20,623 nucleotides of DNA from positions 1 through 20,623 of the forward strand of contig CAYFSI010000018.1 in the NCBI GenBank assembly GCA_964345825.1, given 5' to 3'. Source of the stretch: JAAYDH01 sp964345825 (lineage in GTDB: Bacteria; Bacillota_I; Bacilli_A; RFN20; CAG-826). Below the pieces are notes generated by a model. That model was given only the letters and a program-made list of their open reading frames with translations, made no database searches and was not told where the DNA came from. A program made the translations under genes and the position numbers. This document shows positions 7,215-14,212 of the stretch, in pieces (the stretch's first letter is position 1; each line of letters starts with the position of its first letter).

Positions 7215-9551
7215 CTATTTCTTAAAGAAATTTAATAAGTGATTTTTCACTTCTTGAGGATTGAGAACAACCATATAGTTGCTCCATTCGACCCTAAAGA
7301 GGTCTTGATACTGACGATACATATATCTTTCATCGATTAAAAGAGCCGCCCCTCTATCATCTTCGCTTCGTATTACTCTTCCTACTGCCTGCATGACCTT
7401 GTTCATGCCGGGATTGAGATAGGCGTAATCGTGTCCGGGTTTATCTTGGCTCTTAAAATAAGCTGCAATTTGATCGCTCTCAAAATTGATTCTTGGCATA
7501 CCAATTCCGATGATTACCGCCCCAATAAGACGGTCATCAATTAGATTAATGCCTTCGGCAAAAGAGCCACCAATCACCAAAAATCCGACGGTTGTAACAG
7601 TGGGATGCTCCATAAAATGATTGAGAAAATCAATCTTTTCTTGATCAGACATATCGCGATCTTGGCGATAAAAAACGAAATCCTCAGGAGAGAAAAGTTG
7701 AATCAGTTTTTCTAGATATTCATAGCTAGGGGTATAAACAAAATAGTTGCCTACTTTATTAGCCACGAATGCTCGAATATATTCTGAGACTTCTTCATAA
7801 GAGCTTTCTCTATTTTTATATTTTACTGAGACTTTAGGAGCCACCATTAACTTGAAATTGTTTTGAGGGAAAGGAGAAGGGAGAATGAGAGTTGGATCAC
7901 TATTCTTTTTACCACCAAGCGTGTCAATAAAATATTCAATAGGAGATAGCGTGGCAGAGAAAAATACACTTCCCTTTAATCGATTGGTCATTGAGGAAAT
8001 AAAATAGGATGCATCTAAACAAAATAGATGTATCTTAATGTCATCTTCAACTTGATAATAGGCAAGATATCGCTCATTAAAGAACTCACTAATTTTCATA
8101 AAGCGATTGACTTCAAGATAGAAATCGAGCAAGTCTTTGCTGACAATTTCGTGTTCGTTTTTATTGAGATCCTGCATCAAATTGATAAATGAATTATATA
8201 TTTTATATTCATCCTCGGAAAAATCTTCCAAAGTGTGGTTACCAATTGGATAGTTCGCAGAGATTTCTTTGAACATTTTATCGAATTTGCTCATCGCTTT
8301 TTTTAGTCGTGAATGTTTTACTTTGCGGATTGATTTTCGGGCTTTCAAGAAGGAAATATAACTAATCGAGGCACTATACATATCTCTAGAACGATCAACG
8401 AGATTGTGGGCCTCGTCCACTAACGCTAAATAATGGCTCGCATCTTCTTCAAAATATCTCTTCATGAATGAAATAGGATCAAAGACATAGTTATAATCGC
8501 AAATGATTAAGTCACAGAATAAGGAAAGATCGAGTTCTAATTCAAAGGGACATATTTCGTTTTCTCGAGCAATTGTGACAACTGTTTCGTAATTAAAAGT
8601 CGAATGATCGAGTAAAGATTGCTTTAAAACACCCTGAATCTTATTGTAATATCCCTTAGCGAACGGGCATTCATCGGGATTACAGGCTTTTCCGCTTGAA
8701 AAACATATTTTGTCTTTAGCGGTGACAACAATGTCATTGAGGACAAGCGATTTGCTCTTTAATAATTCAGCCGCTTCATAAGCCGCTTCTTTGCCTGATG
8801 TCTTAGCGGTCAGATAAAAGATTTTGCTCTTGTCATCATCGGCTAGAGATTTGATGAAAGGAAAAAGAGTGGACATAGTTTTGCCAATTCCAGTTGGAGC
8901 CTCGCAGTAGAAACGACCACCATTCTTGGTAATGCCATAGACATATTTCGCTAATTCTCTTTGGCCTCTTCGATACTTGTCAAAAGGAAATTGAAGATTC
9001 TTAATTGAGAGATCTCTTTCTTCTTGGTGACGAAAGATAATATTAACAAAAGCTAGATAATCGTAAAGGAGCCCAAAAACAAAGTGTTCCAACTCCTCTT
9101 TGAGAAAATAATAGTAATCCACCATTTTCTCTTTTTCTTTTCCTTGACGAATGTATGTCATTTTTACCCCAATTCGAGGAAGATTTTGTTCGTACAAAAA
9201 CATCAAAGCATAGCATTTGGCTTGCCCGAGATGCCAATCGTTGTTCTCCTCTTTAAAAGTATTCAAATCAATGACAGAGGATTTAATCTCATCAACGATG
9301 AACTCATCCGTGTTCTTTTTGATAATTCCATCTGCTCTTCCTTGGAGTTCGATTGTCACATCTTCAACAATAAAAGTGTGCTTTAAAGGATACTCACTAA
9401 TGTAATCGCTACCTTGCTTTTCTTGAAAACTTGCATGGATGCGACTACCTTCCTGCATTGAACTACGATTGAAAACGCGATTGTCGATATCGCCTCTTCT
9501 TAAAAGGAAGTCAACCAGTTGGTGAACTGAAAGTTCCAATGATTTGTTCAT
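7215..9551 (-). CDS. XPD/DinG-family iron-sulfur helicase with N-terminal PD-(D/E)XK nuclease domain
   Basis: A superfamily 2 DNA helicase fused to a Cas4/RecB-like nuclease domain; expected to act on DNA ends or branched DNA in repair. Nuclease residues: H39, D74 in GRADGI, E88-x-K90 in VDEIKSS, and QAKCYA at 110-115. Helicase: Walker A APTGIGKT (218-225); candidate iron-sulfur cysteines C283, C290, C295 and C334; DEAH (379-382); and motif VI QAVGRVIR (721-728). All key residues are present, so an active enzyme is likely. The 778-residue length fits the fusion. It differs from classical Firmicute DinG, which carries an N-terminal DEDD exonuclease. No Shine-Dalgarno sequence precedes the ATG, and the fmt terminator lies just upstream, so expression would need read-through or a promoter inside or after that hairpin. 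Confidence 0.88.
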   Translation of the reverse strand: MNKSLELSVHQLVDFLLRRGDIDNRVFNRSSMQEGSRIHASFQEKQGSDYISEYPLKHTFIVEDVTIELQGRADGIIKKNTDEFIVDEIKSSVIDLNTFKEENNDWHLGQAKCYALMFLYEQNLPRIGVKMTYIRQGKEKEKMVDYYYFLKEELEHFVFGLLYDYLAFVNIIFRHQEERDLSIKNLQFPFDKYRRGQRELAKYVYGITKNGGRFYCEAPTGIGKTMSTLFPFIKSLADDDKSKIFYLTAKTSGKEAAYEAAELLKSKSLVLNDIVVTAKDKICFSSGKACNPDECPFAKGYYNKIQGVLKQSLLDHSTFNYETVVTIARENEICPFELELDLSLFCDLIICDYNYVFDPISFMKRYFEEDASHYLALVDEAHNLVDRSRDMYSASISYISFLKARKSIRKVKHSRLKKAMSKFDKMFKEISANYPIGNHTLEDFSEDEYKIYNSFINLMQDLNKNEHEIVSKDLLDFYLEVNRFMKISEFFNERYLAYYQVEDDIKIHLFCLDASYFISSMTNRLKGSVFFSATLSPIEYFIDTLGGKKNSDPTLILPSPFPQNNFKLMVAPKVSVKYKNRESSYEEVSEYIRAFVANKVGNYFVYTPSYEYLEKLIQLFSPEDFVFYRQDRDMSDQEKIDFLNHFMEHPTVTTVGFLVIGGSFAEGINLIDDRLIGAVIIGIGMPRINFESDQIAAYFKSQDKPGHDYAYLNPGMNKVMQAVGRVIRSEDDRGAALLIDERYMYRQYQDLFRVEWSNYMVVLNPQEVKNHLLNFFKK

Positions 9552-9566
9552 ATGAATATAGTAAAG

Positions 9567-9592
9567 AAAAAGACTAGTTAAATCTAGTCTTT
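9567..9592 (-). terminator. Rho-independent terminator after fmt
   Basis: Minus-strand hairpin with nine-base perfect arms, AAAGACTAG and CTAGTCTTT, a six-base loop and a T-rich tail. The first arm begins inside the fmt stop codon. The helicase ATG is only 16 bases beyond the end of the hairpin. Confidence 0.8.
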
Positions 9593-10529
9593 ACTCGAAG
9601 ATTTTTCCGAACAATTTTTGATTTCCATTAATGAAAGAACGGAAATCCATTCTTTTTTTACCTTCTTTTTGAACTTCTAACAAAGATAATTGTCCATCAT
9701 TTAATTGAACAACAAGCCCATTTTTATTGGCTTGAATGACTTCGCCAACTTGTCCTTTGAAGGGTATTTTAACTAATTCAGCGCGATAAATTTTAATTTT
9801 CTCGCCTTCAAGAAGGAAATAAGCTCCAGGTTTATCGCTTAAGGCTCTTATCCAACCAAGCACTTTTTCGGCATCCATTGATAAGTCAAGTTTCTCTTGT
9901 TCAACTTTGATGCTTGGAGCAAAAGTAACCAAACTTTCATCTTGAACTTCCCCAACAAGATTACCATCAATGTACTTTGGTAAACTATCTAGTATTAAAT
10001 CTCTGGCTACTAGTCCCATCTTATTAAATAAAGATGTCGCGTTATCTTCTGGCATTATCTCAACAAAGTGTTTAGCATACATTTTGCCAGCATCCATCTT
10101 GTCGATCATCTCCATGAGTGTCATCCCAGTTACTTTTTCATTGTTGATAAGCGCATATTGGATGGGGGCTGCTCCTCGATACTTTGGCAGCAATGAACCA
10201 TGAAGGTTTAAACATCCATATGGCGGAATGTCTAGAAGCCCCTGAGGAACAATTTGTCCATAAGCCAAAGTAACAATTAAATCTGGTCGTAATTCTTTTA
10301 CAAATTCGTATTCTTTGCGAATCTTAATTGGTTGAAAAACTGGAATTCCATATTTTTCAGCGACTACTTTAGTGGGAACTTTTTCGGTTTTACCATTTCT
10401 GCCTATCGGCCGATCTGGCTGAGCGATAAGGCCGACAAAATGGTATCCAGCCTCAACAAGAGATTCGAACACAAAAGCGCTGATACGGGGAGTTCCCATG
10501 AATACAAGGCGTAAATTTTCTTTTTCCAT
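9591..10529 (-). CDS. fmt: Methionyl-tRNA formyltransferase
   Basis: Transfers a formyl group from 10-formyl-THF to Met-tRNA(fMet) for translation initiation. The N-terminal formyltransferase fold shows LRLVFMGTPRISAFV, the catalytic set N108, H110 (in CLNLHGSLLPKYRGAAPI) and D146 (in DKMDAGKM), and the C-terminal OB-type domain begins near residue 205. The length of 312 residues is typical. I start at ATG 10527-10529; a TTG directly before it is possible but would add one residue. There is no Shine-Dalgarno sequence, and a TATTAT box lies seven bases upstream. It is divergent from the phosphodiesterase gene, with a 49-base shared upstream region. The usual partner def is absent. Confidence 0.96.
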   Translation of the reverse strand: MEKENLRLVFMGTPRISAFVFESLVEAGYHFVGLIAQPDRPIGRNGKTEKVPTKVVAEKYGIPVFQPIKIRKEYEFVKELRPDLIVTLAYGQIVPQGLLDIPPYGCLNLHGSLLPKYRGAAPIQYALINNEKVTGMTLMEMIDKMDAGKMYAKHFVEIMPEDNATSLFNKMGLVARDLILDSLPKYIDGNLVGEVQDESLVTFAPSIKVEQEKLDLSMDAEKVLGWIRALSDKPGAYFLLEGEKIKIYRAELVKIPFKGQVGEVIQANKNGLVVQLNDGQLSLLEVQKEGKKRMDFRSFINGNQKLFGKIFE

Positions 10530-10578
10530 CAAATTAATAATAATTCATTTTGTAAACAAAATACATTAAAATATTTGC
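10530..10578. promoter_or_regulatory. Divergent promoter region of fmt and the phosphodiesterase gene
   Basis: A very AT-rich 49-base interval. On the minus strand TATTAT (10537-10542) ends seven bases before the fmt ATG. On the plus strand TAAAAT (10567-10572) ends six bases before the phosphodiesterase ATG. No convincing -35 boxes and no Shine-Dalgarno sequence on either side, so both transcripts may be leaderless. AT richness makes chance matches likely. Confidence 0.4.
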
Positions 10579-11034
10579 ATGAAAATAGCTTTATGTTCAG
10601 ATAGTCACGGCAATAATGCGGCGCTCGATGAGATATTCAAAAGATTCCCAGATTGCGATTTATATCTTCACGCTGGAGATGGAGAAACGACTTCTTCTAG
10701 CATTTTCCCTTTTCAAATGGTTAAGGGTAATCGCGACTGGGACATTAACTTACCCGATAAGTTATTATTTATGACCCCTTATGGATCGCTTTTCATACAG
10801 CATAATCCAAAAATAGCCATTTCCTTCCTAGAGGAACACAAGATAAAACTTTTTGTTCATGGGCATACTCATAAAAGGGAATATTTTGAAAACGAAGGTG
10901 TTATTTATCTTAACCCTGGAGCTATTTCTTTTTCGCGAGATGGCCATGATTTATCGTTCGCCATAGTCGAGATTAGTCAAGAAAAGGTAAAAGTGAATTT
11001 CTATAGTCTTCTCGGCAAAAAAACAAATATCTAA
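10579..11034 (+). CDS. YfcE/MJ0936-type metallophosphodiesterase
   Basis: A small calcineurin-like phosphodiesterase, probably cytosolic and dimetal (Mn/Ni)-dependent. All metal-ligand motifs are present: D8-x-H10 (SDSHGN), D34 in HAGD, N51 in KGNRD, H75, H94 in the HGHTH run (94-98), and NPGAIS at 112-117. The length of 151 residues is that of single-domain YfcE/YsnB proteins. The physiological substrate of this family is not settled. There is no Shine-Dalgarno sequence before the ATG, and a TAAAAT box ends six bases upstream. It probably heads a plus-strand unit with the adenylate-forming gene 33 bases downstream. Confidence 0.9.
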   Translation: MKIALCSDSHGNNAALDEIFKRFPDCDLYLHAGDGETTSSSIFPFQMVKGNRDWDINLPDKLLFMTPYGSLFIQHNPKIAISFLEEHKIKLFVHGHTHKREYFENEGVIYLNPGAISFSRDGHDLSFAIVEISQEKVKVNFYSLLGKKTNI

Positions 11035-11067
11035 TATCATTTACAAAAGAAACGGAGAGAAATTTCT

Positions 11068-12897
11068 ATGTATCCTGAATACAAAAAGGTCGACGAATTT
11101 ATTAAGTCAGCATCTCTTGTCATGAATGGAAATAAGACAATGCAAGATATATTCACACTCATTTGTCAAAGAAATGGTAACAAAATTGCAGTTGAATATT
11201 AATGATATTAAAGGAAAATTAAGACATTATAAATATAAAAAAATGAAGGTTAATGTCTTTTCTTTTGCCTCTACAATTAGCAATATTTTGAAAGCCGATG
11301 GTTCGCACTACCCAGTTGGATTAAAGATTGGTAACAATCAACACTGGGGTGAAATGTTTTGGGCGCTTCTGATGGCAGGATATAAACCACTATTGATTGA
11401 TGCTAGACTTTCTAAAGAAGGTACCAGCAATATTTTGACTCAGAGCCACGCTANNNNNNNNNNNNNNNNNNNNNNNNNNNNNNNNNNNNNNNNNNNNNNN
11501 NNNNNNNNNNNNNNNNNNNNNNNNNNNNNNNNNNNNNNNNNNNNNNNNNNNNNTAGCAATGATTCCTTTCCATCATATTTTTGGATTTGTCGCAGTATTT
11601 TTGTGGTATACCTTCTATGGAAAAACGATGGTATTCCCTAGTGCTATTACCCCTAGCGAGATTCAAAAGATCTGCCAAAAAGTGGGAGTTACTCATGTCT
11701 ACAGTGTTCCTCTATTTTGGGATAGTCTCGCTTTAAACACCAAAAGAAAAGTCGACATACTTGAGCCTGAAAAAAGAATTATTTCACAAATTCATGCAAT
11801 ATAATCTTGGCAAAATAACTAAAAAAGAGGCTGGAAAAGCTGGATGGGATGTCACTCGTTCAGTGATTCAAAAAATGTTGCTTGGACCAAAACTCAGGTT
11901 TTGCATTTCAGGAGGTGGATTCCTTTCCACTGAAACTGCTACGACCATAAATTCCCTAGGTTATCCTCTTTCCAATGGATATGGGATGACAGAAATTGGC
12001 GTCACTTCCGTTGAGTTATCAAGTGATGTTAAGGAAAGGTTAAAATGCAGCATCGGAAAGCCTTTCCATGGCGTCGAATACAAAATTAATGATAACCATG
12101 AATTATTAGTCAAGTCACCTACCTTACATGTTCGCGAGATTATCGGGGGCAAAGAACAAAAGACCATACTATATGAAGGCGGCTTTTTCCGCACTGGTGA
12201 CATTGCTGAATCAGCAGACGATGGTCGCTATTATTTGAAAGGTAGAATCAAGGACATCATTATCAACGCTGACGGAGAAAATATTTTTCCTGATGAGATT
12301 GAAGAATCTTTCAAATCGATTTCTCTTGTCAGTCACCTTGTCGTACTTGGAGTTAAAATTGCTAACTCTCATGATGAAAAAATCACCCTTGTCCTCGAAC
12401 TAAACAATGGGGTTACTGATGAGCAATTGGAAATAGTTAAAGAACAAGTTAAAGAAAGATCTCAACACTTGCCTCATAATGTCAAATTATCTGATGTTTT
12501 CTTAGCGAAGAACAAGTTGCCGCTAGCTAATGGAATCAAAGTTAAGAGGTTCTTAGTGAAAAAGGACCTTGAAAACGGTTCAAAAGATTATGTTTCTATT
12601 AACGCTAAAAAACAAACCAAAAAGTTTGATGGGTTTGATGAAAAAACAATCAATTCAATTTTAGCTCCAATGCGAGAGACTTTTTCTAAAGTTCTCATTC
12701 TCTCTGCCTTTAAAATTGATGATGATTCCAATTGGATAGATGATCTCGGGGGCGATTCGATGAACTATGTTGAATTGATTAAGGAAATTCAAGAAAGGTT
12801 CGATATCACATTCCCAGAAGAAAAACTCGGTGTGATGGCCACAGTTAACGATTTTGTTTATGAAGTAGCAGTCCTTATAAAGGAAAATGCAAAATAA
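11068..12897 (+). pseudogene. AMP-binding acyl-activating enzyme fused to acyl carrier domain, interrupted by two frameshifts and a gap
   Basis: An adenylate-forming ligase (acyl-CoA/acyl-ACP synthetase type) with its own carrier domain. It would activate a carboxylic acid with ATP and could load it on the fused carrier. ATG 11068 has GGAG ten bases upstream. The first frame stops at TAA 11200 after GNKIAVEY and continues one base later as NDIKGKLRHYKYKKM. After the 100-N gap come IPFHHIFGFV and HVYSVPLFWDSL, then a second +1 shift at the A6 run 11770-11775. The rest is intact: SGGGFLS, NGYGMTEIG, FFRTGDI, KGRIKDIIINADGENIFPDE, and the catalytic-lysine region LPLANGIKVKRF. The carrier domain ends the protein, with the phosphopantetheine serine in DLGGDSMNYVELI. 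The P-loop-like motif falls in the gap. Both shifts may be assembly errors, since the coding sequence is otherwise well conserved. Confidence 0.8.
11454..11553. other. Assembly gap (100 N, placeholder length)
   Basis: Exactly 100 N, the usual placeholder for unknown length. In adenylate-forming enzymes, the segment between the flanking motifs (ends SHA, resumes IPFHHIFG) usually spans about 80-120 residues, so the true gap is probably 250-400 bases and contains the (S/T)SGTTG motif. Confidence 0.75.
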
Positions 12898-12966
12898 CGC
12901 ATAAATAAATTGCATTATTTGCCCACATTTGATACCATAACAAACGATATTGAAAGAGGAAGATTC

Positions 12967-13230
12967 ATGGCAAACATAAAATCACAAATTAAACGCAACG
13001 TAACAAACGAGAAAGCACGCGTTAGAAATTCATCCGCTAAGTCAGCGATGAGAACAGCTGTTAAGAAAGTCAAATTAGCTGTTGAAGCTAAAGATTTAGC
13101 TAAAGCTGAAGTTCTTTTAGTCGAAGCTTTCCGCCTCATTGATAAGTCCGTTAGTGATGGTGTCCAACACCAAAACACTGCTGCTCGTCAAAAAAGTGAA
13201 TTACAACGTTTAGTGAATACTATTAAGTAA
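12967..13230 (+). CDS. rpsT: 30S ribosomal protein S20
   Basis: Primary 16S rRNA-binding protein of the small subunit. 87 residues, highly basic, beginning MANIKSQIKRN with the family pattern KARVRNSSAKSAMRTAVKK and the C-terminal DGVQHQNTAARQKSELQRL. The ATG at 12967 has AGAGGA (12955-12960) six bases upstream; an in-frame ATG at 12910 is not supported. A possible weak promoter (TTGCAT, then TACCAT after 17 bases) lies in 12910-12938. It converges on holA with only three bases between the stop codons; its terminator lies within the 3' end of holA. rpsT beside and opposite holA is the B. subtilis arrangement. Confidence 0.97.
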   Translation: MANIKSQIKRNVTNEKARVRNSSAKSAMRTAVKKVKLAVEAKDLAKAEVLLVEAFRLIDKSVSDGVQHQNTAARQKSELQRLVNTIK

Positions 13231-13233
13231 AAA

Positions 13234-14205
13234 TTAATAACTCTTGAAATTGATTAAAAACAGTTCAAAACCATAATAGCGGTCGACTTGGCCGCTTTTA
13301 ATTTGCACATCAAGATTGAATAAGTCATCTAGAACTCGGCAAATTGCCGAAGAAGAGATAGAACGAATTGATCTCAACATTATTCGAACGCGGATGGGAT
13401 TAAGATGAAGCTCAGTCGCAATCGCGTTTGATTCAAGACCTTTGTTATATAAGAAAGATATTTGATTCAATAAGCGAAATTGATTGGCTAACATTCCAAT
13501 AAGAGTCACTGGCTCAACCATCGCCACTTGCAAATCACGATAAAGCCCAAGAGCCTCGGAAATTCTCTTTTGTACTAAATAATTGAAAAGCAAGAAGGCA
13601 TTGTCATCTAAAGGCCTTGTTACCATCTTTACGACATCTTCGTATGAAATATGATTAGTATAAAGTTCTAATATCGCAACACTATTTTGAAATAAGGAAA
13701 CATCGCCTGATGTTCTTTGACTAAGTTCATACAAAGCATCATTGTCAATTTGCAACTTTTTTGACTCGCGACAATATTTATTCACGTAACTATTCCATTG
13801 ATCAGCGGTCGGATCAATAATCTCAAAGGTTTTGCCGTGTTGTTGTATTGATTTAAAAATCTCATTCGCTTTATCGATGCTTGAGGAAGGAACGATTAAA
13901 ACTAGGTCGCATTCCTCGGAAGGTTTCTCAATGAATTTTTTTAAAGCATCGTAATCTTGATCTTTATCGATTTTGTTGCGCGGTTTGGGTTTCAACAAAA
14001 AATAGCAAGAATCGATAACCACCACTTTATGTTCATATCCAAGAGGTAAGGAATTAGCATCACTGATGCACTCTTGAAGCAAAGTAAGGCTTCCATCATA
14101 TCTAACAAAATTAATTTCATCCTTGTCAGGAAGTCTTTCTTTTAGAATTGCATTGAGTCTTTTTTTAATTGTGGGAGTTTGATTGCCATATATTAAATAA
14201 ATCAT
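13234..14205 (-). CDS. holA: DNA polymerase III delta subunit (HolA)
   Basis: Clamp-loader delta subunit, which opens the beta sliding clamp during replication. The protein starts MIYLIYGNQTPTIKKRL, the modified nucleotide-binding-like start of the family, and has 323 residues, usual length. The C-terminal collar region includes LIGMLANQFRLLNQI and the closing pattern DVQIKSGQVDRYYGFELFL, typical of HolA. I start at ATG 14203-14205, since an earlier ATG (14268) lies inside comEC and would precede the fold. There is no Shine-Dalgarno sequence; TGT-CATAAT, an extended -10-like element overlapping the comEC stop, ends six bases before the ATG, so a leaderless transcript is possible. It follows comEC as in B. 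subtilis. Confidence 0.92.
   Translation of the reverse strand: MIYLIYGNQTPTIKKRLNAILKERLPDKDEINFVRYDGSLTLLQECISDANSLPLGYEHKVVVIDSCYFLLKPKPRNKIDKDQDYDALKKFIEKPSEECDLVLIVPSSSIDKANEIFKSIQQHGKTFEIIDPTADQWNSYVNKYCRESKKLQIDNDALYELSQRTSGDVSLFQNSVAILELYTNHISYEDVVKMVTRPLDDNAFLLFNYLVQKRISEALGLYRDLQVAMVEPVTLIGMLANQFRLLNQISFLYNKGLESNAIATELHLNPIRVRIMLRSIRSISSSAICRVLDDLFNLDVQIKSGQVDRYYGFELFLINFKSY
13278..13304 (+). terminator. rpsT terminator inside the 3' end of holA
   Basis: Plus-strand AGCGGTC-GACTT-GGCCGCT (seven pairs, one G-T) followed by TTTTAATTT, about 48 bases past the rpsT stop. It is embedded in the antisense of the holA coding region. Confidence 0.65.
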
Positions 14206-14212
14206 GTAACCA

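Noticed and set aside
7215..9551. Type IV CRISPR-associated DinG or Cas4 system
   Set aside because: No CRISPR repeats and no other cas-like genes occur anywhere in the window.
12903..12922. Hairpin AAATAA/TTATTT as a terminator for the AMP-ligase gene
   Set aside because: Only six A-T pairs and no T-run; too weak to support.
12910..12966. N-terminal extension of S20 from ATG 12910
   Set aside because: S20 proteins start MANIKSQ, and the AGAGGA site is placed for ATG 12967.
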